Source: Symsagittifera roscoffensis (taxonomy: Eukaryota; Xenacoelomorpha; Acoela; Convolutidae). Taken from it: a DNA stretch of 64,000 nt. The notes under the pieces were generated by a model, which ran no database searches, was not told the origin of the DNA, and saw only the letters and a list, made by a program, of their open reading frames with translations. The translations under genes were made by a program, and so were the position numbers. Below, piece after piece: positions 45,276 through 56,901 of the stretch (within the stretch, counting starts at the first letter, position 1; each line of letters begins with the position of its first letter). The stretch lies in NCBI RefSeq assembly GCF_963678635.1, contig NC_087070.1:2481854-2545853 (forward strand). The letters are read 5' to 3'.

Positions 45276-45847
45276 AAAAAAACCTGACACTTTCTCTCAA
45301 AGCACCGTAACCACAGATAACTTCGAAGCTAATAATTTATAATGAGCTAACCATTTTGTACAACAAATTATACAAATACTCGATCTACTGTTTCACGAAT
45401 CCCTCAGAGTTACGACCACAAAGTTATTCACCTTACTCACAGGCCCACAACTGTTCTAAGACAATAAGTGGACCAAAAATTTTCCGCTATCTAGTAGATA
45501 GTTACAAATATATACGCTACCGAACGATGTTGCTTATTTTTGGTAAAGACTGCTAGACTTTGAATTAACATGACGTGTAATGATAGAAAAACTGACAATG
45601 TGGACATTCTTGTTGCGACAAAAAGCGCCAAGACAGTTTCATATTGGAGGAGAAATGAGATCAACGCCATTGAAAGAATTCAATGTCGCCCAGCCTCCTC
45701 TTCAAATCAAATTAGATATGTCTCACCCCGCATTTCATCGTGGATATCCGCGCTTAGTTTAACGCTCTATATCTTCGAGAAAAATTTGTTGAGTCCGGCA
45801 CTACAATCATCTCTGACAGAGAGAAAGACTCCCCGCTGAAATATCAA
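45276..45847 (+). other. Retroelement leader/5' internal region, copy 1
   Basis: Follows the LTR. It contains an 89-codon frame from ATG at 45570 (MTCNDRKTDNVDILVATKS), kept in the duplicate at 47404. It is not matched in copy A, whose 5' LTR and leader are truncated. A primer-binding site could not be identified with confidence. Confidence 0.4.
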
Positions 45848-45849
45848 CA

Positions 45850-47690
45850 TCAAAAAAACACTGACAATTAGTTGTAGTGCTGAAACTACGAGTAGTTTCA
45901 GCACCGGAGAAATTTGAATATAACTTAGAGTACACTTTTTCTCCTTTGGAGCAAGCTCCAGATAACTAACTTGCAAATACCAGTATACACTAGATCCCCG
46001 GGATGACCGAAACTTCTTATTATACAATTTCCATTTATAAGAAACTTCTTGTCATGCAATTTCATACAATTCAATACGTACAAAAAATGTATGAAATCTC
46101 TATGATAATTATTTTTCCATAAATGAAAATTGTATGATAGGTGTTTTTTCATAAACCAAAAAGTTTGAATTTTTCTTTCTAAATTTATTTTCTGAAAAAT
46201 TTTCGGTTGTGTTTGCAGCCGAACACAAGTAACGAAGACCTTAGTTACTCAAAGCACCAAAGGTTGGACGTCTTTGCATTTACAATGCATAGAAAACGAC
46301 CTGAATTCGGCTGTCTTTCACAATTGATATAACAAAAGTAACAAACTTTTAATTTTTGGCAAATTTTTTTAATGGTGATTATTTTAAGTTTTCGAATTTT
46401 CAAATTATCAGACATTGATCAAGGCATATATAAACACCCCATACAAAACAAAGGAAATAGGAGTTTTCAACGTTTTTGAAAGGAAATAGGAGTTTTCAAC
46501 GTTTTCAAAAGAAAATAAAATCCAATATTATTGTATCCAGGACTACGTTATGCACACAAAAAATTAAATTTTGCATGCAAAAAAAGTTTTTTTTTTCGAA
46601 AAATGTTTGTTGCGTACGAAATTCAATTTGCGGTTGAAAAAAATTTGGGCCAAATTTTCAAAATTACCTGAAAATTTTTTGTGTCGCCATCAAAAAAACG
46701 CCAGTCATAGAATTTCCATATATGGGAATTGTATGATAAGCATTTTGTTCAAAAACGAAATTTCGTTTTTTTTTGCCAGACTGTTTTCTGTTTTATTAGA
46801 ATCAACAGCCACAGAAATAAGTTTAAATCTTTTTTCAACCATTTTTGGAATTTGTATGAAATTTATATGAGAAGCATTTTTCCACACACTTGATGTATGG
46901 AATTGTATGATAAGCATTTTCGGTGTATGGAGGTCAACCCGGGTCTATTGAGACAAGGAGATATATGAGTAAGAAATTGATTTCAGATTAGTATTAGACT
47001 AAGAAATTGCAAGAACCTATCCGGCCGAAAACTAGATAGCGTGACAAAGAGACGGTGTACCTCATCTGAATTTACTCTATGAGTGAGACACCTCGGACTT
47101 AAACTCAACAAAAACACCTGACACTTTCTCTCAAAGCACCGTAACCACAGATAACTTCGAAGCTAATAATTTATAATGAGCTAACCATTTTGTACAACAA
47201 ATTATACAAATACTCGATCTACTATTTCACGAATCCCTCAGAGTTACGACCACAAAGTTATTCACCTTACTCACAGGCCCACACTTGTTCTAAGACAATA
47301 AGTGGACCAAAAATTTTCCGCTATCTAGTAGATAGTTACAAATATATACGCTACCGAACGATGTTGCTTATTTTTGGTAAAGACCGCTAGACCTTGAATT
47401 AACATGACGTGTAATGATAGAAAAACTGACAATGTGGACATTCTTGTTGCGACAAAAAGCGCCAAAACAGTTTCATATTGGAGGAGAAATGAGATCAACG
47501 CCATTGAAAGAAACCAATGTCGCCCAGCCTCCTCTTCAAATCAAATTAGATATGTCTCACCCCGCATTTCATCGTGGATATCCGCGCTTAGTTTAAAGCT
47601 CTATATCTTCGAGAAAAATTTGTTGAGTCCGGCACTACAATCATCTCTGACAGAGAGAAAGACTCCCGCTGAAATATCAACATAAATATA
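45850..47690 (+). repeat. Tandem duplicate of LTR plus leader
   Basis: Duplicates 44198-45847 from AAAAAAACACTGACAATTAG through CTGAAATATCAACAT. The start point lies inside the LTR, so the event duplicated a partial LTR with its MITE and the leader. It differs by a 170-bp presence/absence at about 46190-46360 and scattered substitutions. Confidence 0.8.
45997..46943. mobile_element. MITE-like element, copy 2 (947 bp)
   Basis: Same ends and insertion point as the 44344 copy. The extra 170 bp at 46190-46360, flanked by CTAAATTTATTTTC and GGCAAATTTTTTTAATGG, is absent from copy 1. This is either a secondary insertion here or a deletion there. Confidence 0.7.
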
Positions 47691-48058
47691 ACACTTTGAA
47701 GTCACGCACGAGAAAAAGACAATCCTTAACCAAATCCCGAAGGAAAGAAGAGAAAAAAGAAAGAAGACAGAAGCACGCTCCATAGATTTTCAAGAACATA
47801 AAAAAACAGATTTTTTCAAAAGCATTGCAAAAACTTTTAATTGACCGCTGGTTGGCGGATTGGTGCAACCCGTTCGGAGATTTTTTTGTTTGTAGTTTCA
47901 TGCTTTATATCACTTGAACTGAAAATGATTTTATAGAATTCATTATTATCCAGCTATATGCCTTAAATGGTTTTTATAATCACGATTGTAAAATTGATTG
48001 CTCTCAATTAGACCACTTTTCAAATCAAATCGGTTAAAGTTGTGCTCTCTTTAAAGAT
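47691..48058. other. Unassigned sequence before the copy A 5' LTR
   Basis: Continues past the duplicated leader. No gene recognised; it may be leftover leader/gag sequence. Confidence 0.35.
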
Positions 48059-48285
48059 TGGAACCAGATATAAACTATATTTTATTATTGGATATTTTAT
48101 CACTTTAAAATAATCAATACTAACCATTCATGATCCATCTAACTATTAACCCACTTATTTGTAAGTGTGAAATTACTTGTAATTTCAGCACCAGAGAGAT
48201 TTGAATTTGTTTTAGAACTTAGTTGCCTCTCCAAGAGACCTACTCGCAAAAAACCAGTACACTATAGATCTATTGAGACCAATTG
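48059..48285 (+). repeat. 5' LTR of copy A (3'-truncated)
   Basis: TGGAACCAGATATAAACTAT onward matches 62879 on. Similarity stops at about 48285 after GATCTATTGAGACC, whereas the 3' LTR goes on for another 150 bp. The U5 side and leader have been deleted, and gag codons follow at once. One arm of the hairpin has lost a C (48165-48176). Confidence 0.75.
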
Positions 48286-48294
48286 AAAAACCTT

Positions 48295-49060
48295 ATGTCA
48301 CTAAACAATTTAGGAAATAAACAAACAATCGTACTACACAATTGTGAAATCGGTAACGAAAAATACGATCTTGTCATCACACCACACAAACAAACAATAG
48401 GATACTTTCGAACAAAAAGACAAACAATAAAAAGAAAAATCTTAAGTAAACAAAGACAAATTACACGAAAAAGATTTTCAAAGCGAAGAAACGCAGTCTC
48501 CGAATCTAAAGCCAGTAATTTAGTTGCACTCCATGATCATTTGTTTTTTTCTGACTCAGAAACCACATCACATTCATCAATACAAGGAAAACGAAGAATA
48601 TAAAAGATATACAAAAATAAACCAGTACGTCTGTACCATTGGAATCAACCAATTAGACACACTGAACACTACGCATTGATCAGTGATGAGACGCAAAAAT
48701 GAGTCTAATATAAGAAAATCCAGATGAAAATTCTGTTTTTCCATTTCTCATAAATTCACTTACTGATGACAAAGGACAAATACAATTTTGCCATAATTTA
48801 ATCGCAAACCTATTCGAACAAGGAATCAGCCCATGTAAAGCAAAATTCCCAGAAGTAAGGATCAAGAAACAAATTATCGATCATTATTTAACAGGAATAA
48901 AAAACTTATCACAACAATATGGAATTTATACCGTAGAAACCACTACACCAAGAAGTTTCATGGTAAATATATCTTTCAAACAGACAACATCGACATAGAA
49001 TTTTCAAAAGTAATCACAGAATACATAAAAACTATACAATATCGAAACTCTCAGAGAGCG
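48295..49060 (+). pseudogene. gag, N-terminal region
   Basis: ATG at 48295 (an upstream TTG is not credible) opens about 102 codons to 48603. The product is basic (TIKRKILSKQRQITRKRFSKRR) after DLVITPHKQTIGYF. Further open codons in shifted frames run to 49060 (FPFLINSLTDDKGQIQF, LFEQGISPCKAKFPEV). No known domain recognised. Position at the 5' end of the element supports Gag or a leader protein. Confidence 0.45.
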
Positions 49061-49069
49061 AATTCACTA

Positions 49070-49837
49070 TTGACTAATGATGTATTCTCAATATTATATA
49101 GTTATTTATCTTTACTAGAAAAAACAGAAACCCAAAGTACTTCACCAGTTCAAACAACAAGGCACACGAATATAAAGAATGAAATTGCAGCATTTTCAGA
49201 ATTTTTAAATACAATCCGTGAAAATTTATCCAACAAAGAAGTTTCACAAACTGTTAAACACGACTTACAAAAATTGTTAGCATGGTTTATTATTGACTAT
49301 TTTACACATACTATTGATTTAATTGCACAAGCAAGAAAAGCTTTTAGACCCCAAAGTACAGATGACGACACTGTTATTGCAGAACAATCAGATTATATTT
49401 GGGACCCTGATTGGTCTCATCCATTTTTTCTTAACATACCAATAGACATCTCAAGTCCAGCAATAAATACAATCTCTATTCACAAAGATTATGCAAATGT
49501 AATTCCACTCACAATAGATGCAACACCTTTAAATTACAATTCCTTTTTACCTGATAGATGGGAAAATAATAGATTAAACTCAACTATTGTACAACAGGAA
49601 AACCTAAATGGAACTAGAAACCTCACCCAACAAGATATTCAAATACCATCACATTTCATAAATGAAGAAATAGCTGAAACAAAAGTAACAACCAAACAAC
49701 AAAATAGTTCAATGATTCATCCAAATCTTACAACGCAAAGACCAAAAAATCCAACATTACCACAAGTAACATTACAATCTACGGTTAAACCCTCAATTGC
49801 TCCAAAATACTCACAATATGGACTATCAAACGTATAG
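49070..49837 (+). CDS. gag, central region (open for 255 codons)
   Basis: A continuous frame with no ATG at its start, so its true beginning lies upstream across a frameshift. The first third looks helical and leucine-rich (DVFSILYSYLSLLEK, LQKLLAWFIIDYF), compatible with a Gag assembly domain. The last third is Asn/Gln/Thr-rich. It overlaps the next frame at 49797, indicating another small indel. No named domain could be assigned. Confidence 0.5.
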   Translation: MTNDVFSILYSYLSLLEKTETQSTSPVQTTRHTNIKNEIAAFSEFLNTIRENLSNKEVSQTVKHDLQKLLAWFIIDYFTHTIDLIAQARKAFRPQSTDDDTVIAEQSDYIWDPDWSHPFFLNIPIDISSPAINTISIHKDYANVIPLTIDATPLNYNSFLPDRWENNRLNSTIVQQENLNGTRNLTQQDIQIPSHFINEEIAETKVTTKQQNSSMIHPNLTTQRPKNPTLPQVTLQSTVKPSIAPKYSQYGLSNV

Positions 49838-50288
49838 ACCAGGGACAAAACCATCGCAAAAACGAAAAGCTTTCACAAGAAATAATTTTGCAGAACACAA
49901 TTATAATTATGTCAACCCATCACAAACAACTCATCCCCCCCCCGAACAAATACTCAAATCAACTATTTTCACCAAAAACAAATTTCTAAAAACTTCATCA
50001 AACTCAGAAAATTTCTATGACTATCCACATCCTCCACAGGATCAGAGTGAAAATTACCCATTTTTTCAACAAAATAGAAATAAACAACAAACACTCTTTT
50101 ATCATCCCAACTATTTATCATCAGATGATGATGATTACTATCAACCAGATATTTTGGAACCATATACACAAGAGTATCGTGTACAAAAACCTCGACAAAA
50201 CCAAGCATCTCAAAACATAAATTTTTATCCACAAAACTCAGCTAATATACAAAATCGACAAACCATTGCACATGCAAAACCAAACTAG
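49797..50288 (+). pseudogene. gag, Asn/Gln/Pro-rich linker
   Basis: An open frame of about 160 codons dominated by N, Q, P, Y and S, with a short acidic patch (SSDDDDYYQPD). Low complexity, expected of a disordered Gag linker between the N-terminal and capsid regions. Confidence 0.45.
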
Positions 50289-50355
50289 TGCTTAATCCCA
50301 CCAACCAACACAATTAGAAAACCCTATCAGTACATATTCTTACCAACCAACACAA

Positions 50356-51311
50356 ATGCAAAATGAAATACCGTTACCATACTATTATTTACAACAACAT
50401 GAAATAACAAAAAGTCAACTTACAAACTTCTCACAGATACCAAATGCCGCAGAATCACTACAAACGACAATGAATCCATACCTAATGGGTGGATCGTCAA
50501 TAACATCAAATAAACCATTAATGGTATTTACCGGAACAGATCCCGAATAATCTGTAGAAGATTTTTAAAATGCAGTCACAGCAAGTTTAATTTTAAGTAT
50601 AGGACTTGAACCAATAAATACACCACTTCATCAAAATTGAATACATAGACGCACAGCGTTAATCCAAACAACACTTGATGGCGCAGCTCAAAAATGGTTT
50701 TCAGTTTTACCTATAGATGTAAAATCAGATTGGAAAAAGTTCACACAAGAATTTTCAAAACGGTTCGTTTCTGAAAGAAACAAGCACATCAAAGAGTTCT
50801 ATGTAATGAGATTCGTAGAGTACCAAAGGAAACAATCAAACAATTAGCAGTTAGAATCGAAACACTAGTTCGAAAAGCATATTCACTTAATACTCATGAT
50901 TAAAAAAATACGGAAACGACAGAAATTTTAATGATGACTCTTATAACTTAATTAAGGAAAAGAGCAATTAAAAAGAGAGCATCACATCCCTCCTCAATTC
51001 GAGAACCAGATTTAGATTTTAGAAAACTAGCTCATAAACTAGAACAGGCAGAAGTCACAATGAAACACGAAGAAACATATAAACTTAAACTACATTATAT
51101 TAATCAATTCCAAACAAATACTGCACCCATAAATAACATCCATGATTCAAATATAGATTTATCCGAAAAAATCACTGAATATTTAAATATCTACGAGAAA
51201 AATCCAAATTTTAAAGGAAAACAATCTTTCAAAAAATGGTGTATTAATTGCCGTCGATACGGACACAGCATTGCCGAATGTCGACAAAAACAACAAGATA
51301 ACCAAAATTAA
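50356..51311 (+). pseudogene. gag capsid and nucleocapsid
   Basis: The capsid-like block reads GTDPE, stop, SVEDF, stop, NAV, then ALIQTTLDGAAQKWFSVLP and SDWKKFTQEFSKRFVSERNK. This is the A-x-L-x-G-A-x2-W-F...W-x2-F-x3-F pattern of Ty3-type Gag. Stops at 50548, 50566 and 50638 and a frameshift near 50785 break it. The nucleocapsid ORF 51060-51311 ends with the zinc knuckle CINCRRYGHSIAEC (CX2CX4HX4C, first Cys 51240, last 51279). The nucleocapsid should bind the genomic RNA. Confidence 0.7.
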
Positions 51312-51496
51312 CCACAAAAGTACAGAGAACCAAATAAATCATTTCACCAATACATGAAAAAGACCAAAAGTTACCAAATAAAAATATACATAGTAATATT
51401 AGCTCTGGAAAACCACTTCCAAATCAAAATTATTCAAGAAACCAATCACCCTATAACTCTAGTTATAGAGGAAATCACCAGAACAAAGAAGTTCAC

Positions 51497-51939
51497 GAAA
51501 CTTCTCACAAAATCGATATCGATCAAACAATCAAAATAATCAATATCGAAACAACAATTCACGATCAAATTCAATTAGAAGAGAATATTCATTTGCCTCC
51601 AGCTCCCATTCAAACTCTAGGAATAAACTCAAGGCTCAGTCAAACAATAGATCACGAAATTCATCGTACGATAGAAACAGAAACTATTCCAACAACAGGA
51701 ATAGGAGCTATTCAAATAGTCGAAATCACCGTTATCAGAACAATAGATCAAGAAATAGTTCATACAACAGATCAAATTATCAAAGACCCAATAACAATTA
51801 CTATCAAAATAGATCACGAAACAATTCACAAAATAGGAATCCAAACTATAGCAATCAACAAAGAAATTATTCTCAATCTCCTCATAGGAATAATACTCGT
51901 TATCCCGAATCCCAAAACAAGTATGAAAGCAACACCTAA
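51497..51939 (+). CDS. Arg/Ser/Asn-rich open frame after the zinc knuckle
   Basis: An uninterrupted frame of about 145 codons ending TAA at 51937 and lacking an ATG. It is made largely of R, S, N, Y and Q with dipeptides such as RSRN, SYNRSN and NRNRSYSN. It resembles an RS-type or nucleic-acid-chaperone tail. It is in a different frame from the zinc knuckle, through a one-base change near 51490, but its position suggests it was the C-terminal extension of nucleocapsid. The overlapping frames at 51593 (+) and 51629 (-) are shadows of this low-complexity sequence. Confidence 0.5.
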
Positions 51940-51984
51940 ACATCAAAGACAGATTAATCAAGTACAAACAACTGAAGAAAGTAC

Positions 51985-52960
51985 TTGAGAACCCCCGGTA
52001 TCGATAATACAGAAAGTACCGAATTACAATTACATCACATTAATTTTGAATCAACAGATAGCGAAAGTGATACAGATAACACCATCTTAGTCAATATTAT
52101 AACAATTGAAAATGACTATGAATCTATCATATATGAACAACCCTTCCATTCAAATATTTACGAAAATCAATTAGATCTTCTTCATGATTATTACACTAGA
52201 CCTATAAGTAATAAAATACCAGCAGTACTAGAAGTAAATGGAATAAACACCGTAATCAAACCCGAAAAAGACCAAGTACAATGCTCAAGTACAAACAAAA
52301 ACACATTTATCAAAACATACAAACAGAACTACCAAAAAAAAAGTTGGACAATTCCATTTCTCTTAGAAAGTCGAAGAAATAAAGAATTTCAACCACCAGA
52401 CCTTGAAATAGACTTTTTAATTGACTCAGCGCAGAATCAAATATCATCAATATTCCCACATGGAATGAAATCAAAACATTACATTCAAACTTAATACCCA
52501 TGAAAACAGCAAGTAATTTAGCAACAGCACAAGGCTCAGCATTAACTAATTATGGAAAAATTCAGCTTTTTCTTGTTCCCACTAGAACAATGGAACAAAA
52601 TAACTTCTTAAAAAACCGTTTAAACAAAAATTCCACTTGACGGATATAAAACAGAATATCATTGGAATACCATTTATAACTAATATATTCCAAGAATAAA
52701 TATTTTAAATCGTAAAATACATATAAAAAATAAGTATACACGAAAAAAAACACAGCTTTAACATTTTTTCAAAGGTTAAACAAACAACCACCAGTTTTCT
52801 TCAAATCAGGAACAAAAATACCTGAAACCACTATCAGGAAATTTATATAATTTCTCAAACAAACAAGTTCACCAGCATGATAAAAACCAAAATAAACAAC
52901 AACTTTTTATGTCAGATCTTGAATTTAAACCAATTCATAAATTTTTTAGATTAACAATTT
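51985..52960 (+). pseudogene. pol: retropepsin-like protease region
   Basis: The open frame 51985-52494 ends in LEIDFLIDSAQNQISS. The DS is the expected start of the D-[ST]-G-A aspartyl protease motif, but one G is missing at about 52428, which destroys the motif and shifts frame. Codons in the other frame (NLATAQGSALTNYGKIQLFL, near 52510-52570) continue a retropepsin-like fold. 52600-52960 is more decayed. Confidence 0.55.
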
Positions 52961-53199
52961 CATCCATAAAATACATGAAACATTCGAACTCCGATATTAT
53001 TTCCTTACATGTATACAACAAGTGACCATACCGAGTAACACTACCTTTAGGTCTCTTAGGATACTGCGAAACGAAAGCAACAACTTCGCCGATAAACGAA
53101 GTAGCATATCGAGTCAACAAAATATTACAATTACTGGACATATGCCAATCAACAATTCTTGATGAAGAACTATCACTAAATAATGTAATAAGCAACGAA

Positions 53200-54200
53200 A
53201 AAAGAAACACAGATTATTTCACAAAAACACCTTATTTTAAACCAACAATTTAAATAACGCATTACACAACAGAACAACAGGAATTTTCAACAATGTTTAA
53301 TTTTCCACACTCCCAACTAACACAAAACGAATTCGACATATTAGCCGAATTATTGTTAAAATACCCAACAGTTTATGCAACATCTAAATTCGACGTTGGA
53401 AAAGTAAATTCACCATTACATCTACCTTTGAAAACTGATGCAGTTTTCAAAAAAGAGCAAGCAAAGAGCAAGCAAAGTACCAATACACTTACATGGTAAG
53501 GTAAATAGATTACTCGATATCTTAGGAGAATATGAAATCATATCACCAGTAAATAAAGAAGAACAACCAAAAGGAAATACCTTTATCAACCCAGTTATCA
53601 ACCTAGCTAAAGGAGAATTACTCAAAATAATTCTTGACGCTAGATATCTCAGTTCACTAATTGATGAATCTAAATGCAATTGGCCTATTGAACCCATTCA
53701 AGTAATTCTAACAAAAATAAACGGTAAATATTTCACAACCGCAGATATGAATAGTGCATACAACCAAATGCCAATAGACGAACAATCATGACGAGTAACA
53801 CAATTTGTTATTGGAAATCATTAATACGAATTTAATAGATTATTCTATGGAATATCCATAGGACCAGCAGCTTTTTCAGTTGTTATGAGTAAAACTTTTA
53901 GACCACTCATACTCAAGAAAAACGCAATTACATAATTAGACGATGTTTTCATGCAATCAAAAACTAAAAAAGAAATTTTTATAGTTTTAGAACAATATCA
54001 TCAAATACTAAAAAACGAAAACTTGAAAGCAGCCCCGGATAAGTCACCTTTTTTCCTAACACGCGTAAAGTTTCTCGGCCACATTACTGAAAGAAACACT
54101 AAGTCCATTAAAATCACGCATAGACGCCATTCAAAAACTTCAGCCACTAACAAATAAAAAAAAATTCAAGAGTCCAAGATTTCCTTGGAATGTTAAATTT
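53200..54200 (+). pseudogene. pol: reverse transcriptase
   Basis: ORF 53438-53791 contains the fingers and motif A region: VINLAKGELLKIILDARYL, then FTTADMNSAYNQMPI. Stop codons sit at 53789 and 53824. GISIGPAAFSVVMSKTF (motif B region) follows. The catalytic F/YxDD box reads stop-L-D-D, with TAA at 53933-53935 in place of the aromatic codon and GAC GAT at 53939-53944. Thumb/connection codons follow in 53951-54157 (AAPDKSPFFLTRVKFLGHI). Ty3/gypsy type by motif spacing. Inactive. Confidence 0.8.
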
Positions 54201-54760
54201 CTTAAGTAAATTTATATGCAAAATGCAATTATACTTAAGACCATTCTATAACATCCTTAAACAACAAAATATTTTTGAATGGACACCAGAACATCAAACA
54301 CGATTTGAGGAATCAAAAAACTCATAACAGATTAAATATCAAGCACAATTCCAGACCCAAATCAACCATTTTATGCAATGTGCGATGCTTCAAATTTTGG
54401 CATCGGCGCAGCATTGTTACAATCACACAATGGAACGAATAAAAAGAATATAATATCAGCAAATTCTCGCCTATTTACACAAGCTGAATTACGCCTCTCT
54501 ACCCTTATGAGAAAATGCACAGCCATAATATATACACTTACTGAATATGAATTTTTAATACTTGGATCAAAACATCCAACAGTTTTATTTACAGATCATG
54601 AACCAATTATATTTCTATTTACACAAAAGGCAAATCCAAATCATGGAGTTTACAGATTTCAATTAATCCTAATGAAATTTCCAAACCTATATATAGTTTG
54701 GACAGCAAGAAAAAAATCTTGCATTACCAGATACACCAGGTAGAAATACACCACCTGGAC
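54201..54760 (+). pseudogene. pol: RNase H
   Basis: Codons before 54378 give ILKQQNIFEWTPEHQTRFEE. ORF 54378-54743 then gives CDASNFGIGAALLQ (first Asp), LSTLMRKCTAIIYTL (the usual catalytic Glu is Lys here) and VLFTDHEPIIFLF (second Asp). The removal of RNA from the RNA/DNA hybrid would need the missing Glu. A frameshift at about 54735 ends the ORF. Confidence 0.75.
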
Positions 54761-55016
54761 TACTCACACGAAATACTACTTTTGAAATACCACAAAATAT
54801 TAAAATTAACCTCGCAAAAAATGAAATATCACCACGATTAGAATGCAAATATGCAGTAAAAATCGACATAGATCAATCTCAAATAAATAATTTACAACCT
54901 TTCCCATTTTATTTAGATTGTCAAAATAATCACTATGAAGTTGATTTGTTAGGAACATCCACAGTTAAACTAATCCAATATTCTATTGGGTTAAGAACAA
55001 TACTCAACAAAAGCAA
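54761..55016 (+). other. pol: RNase H-integrase linker
   Basis: Open codons in shifted frames without a recognised domain. Confidence 0.4.
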
Positions 55017-56140
55017 ATGAAACAACAAACACACAAAAAACACCCCTTTCCATTAATAGAAAAAAAGAATTTAACTGATACCATAAATTTATCAGGACCA
55101 TTACCAAATGATTTATATTATACAATAAATCAAGTCTTTAACCTTCATGACCCACTTGACACAATCCCCCTATCAAAACTCGAAGTAGAAAGTATTTTTC
55201 TACCACCAACAGAAAAATTTACACTACTACACTTATTACAAAAATACCAAAACTTTGACCCTGTTGTTAGACAACTCAAATCATGGCACAGATATAAAAC
55301 GAAACCAGCAAAAGCTGATAAAACAATTTTAGGAAATAAAACACTTCTCCGATATTTCAGAAAATTTAATAAAACCACTATAAATGAAAACACAGATCTT
55401 CTAGAATACCAAACACCTGATTCTAAAGTACCCTGTCTTCCTTTAAGTATGATGTTGATAGCATTCAACATTGCACATACAACAAATACAAAATGACACT
55501 CAGGATCAGAAAAGACATATTCAAATTTTTCACAAAATTTTTACTTTCCAAATGCACCAATTTAGATTAAAGCGTTATGCAACGATAGTACAATATGCCA
55601 ATTAAATAAATTTTATCCAAATCAAAAACAAATATCACAAAAACAAGATTTTAAAGGACAAGTCTATAATTCAATCATAGAATTTCATTTGATACAAAAG
55701 GACCAATTTCACCATCCTCTGAAGGAAATTCTTATATTATGGTCATTGTTGGTGCATTTACACACTACGTAGCACTCAATCCAGTACCACATTGTAATGC
55801 TTATTACGCATACACAACACTTCACGAACAATGGATAGCTAAATTCGGACTACCCGAAATACTAGTCACAGAACGGCACAGAATTTTTAAACAATGAAAT
55901 CATCACACTATGTCACCTATATAATATAAAACATAAACCACGTATATCTCATGCACCATGGACAAACGGATTAGTCGAAGGAATGAGCCGATCACTACAA
56001 GAACACCTAGGATGTATCATAAATGGAAATGATACACGATACACTGAATGGTCAGCAGATGTAAAATTATTCCCTTTATCTTATAATTCACAAATAACAA
56101 CAACATTAGGAATGTCACCGAACGAAATAGTTTTTTAATT
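55017..56140 (+). pseudogene. pol: integrase
   Basis: ORF 55017-55496 leads to the zinc-binding region (AHTTNTK, stop, HSG and then LCNDSTICQLNK), the expected HH-CC module with a stop in the middle. The catalytic core has DTKGP-like codons near 55690. The second Asp region is broken by a 2-base deletion near 55869 (CTAGTCACAGAACGGCACAG, where a GAC-AAC-type DNG is expected). The final Glu is kept in NGLVEGMSRSL at about 55966-55998. Joining of element DNA to the host genome would need all three. Confidence 0.7.
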
Positions 56141-56173
56141 AAAAACCACGAAAACCAATTATCTTCACAGCAA

Positions 56174-56900
56174 ATGCACACAAAAATACACAAAGTTATT
56201 TTCAACCAAATAAAGATTCAATTTGTTATAGTTTACGACTACACACACATGATGAAGATCACTTTCATGATCCACAAATCAGAACAAATTAGAGAAAATC
56301 CTTTTATCCCCCCAGAATCCTCCGAACGACTATTATATTGGACAGCATATTCATATACTCAAGGTGAACCCAAGATAGCAACTGAACCAATAGATTTTTC
56401 TTTTGATACAAAGTTATCATCCCTACCAGAAACACTTTCACTCCCATCAACACCTTCAAAAAATCTAATATCACCAACAATTTGTCCCCTAAACTTTTCA
56501 ACAAATCTTGACGCCAGATACCAAGAACAACCATCCACAAATACCCCCTACGATTAGATTGGAACACATTTGTAGCACCTCCCCCATTATTTGGACAACA
56601 TCAAGAAAGTAGTAGACTTCATAATTGGGAAATGAATAGACTACAAAATAGACAAAATATCCACAAGGATATTCAAGATTATAACATCCAAATACTTCAA
56701 CAAAATAGTCTTCAATTAAAAATTGAAATCACAGTAAGACTTAACAACATTAATCAACACCCTTTTCCCCTAAGCCCACCAAATATAACAGCTCAATCAT
56801 TACCTCCTCTTTTATAAAAATTGAAGTTATATATAAATACGACAGATATACCAAAAAGACAACTGGATATATTGTAACCCATATTCAGGACTATCATACA
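56174..56900 (+). pseudogene. pol C-terminal extension, Ser/Pro-rich
   Basis: ORF 56174-56557 is followed by further open codons to 56817. LSSLPETLSLPSTPSKN and a Pro-rich stretch, then ITVRLNNINQHPFPLSPPN. A homologous but decayed segment precedes env in copy B. No named domain. Confidence 0.45.
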
Positions 56901-56901
56901 C

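Noticed and set aside
51593-51988. Ile/Thr-rich plus-strand frame and a Tyr/Cys-rich minus-strand frame (51629-51967)
   Set aside because: Both are shadows of the Arg/Ser/Asn-rich low-complexity frame that fits the gag context.
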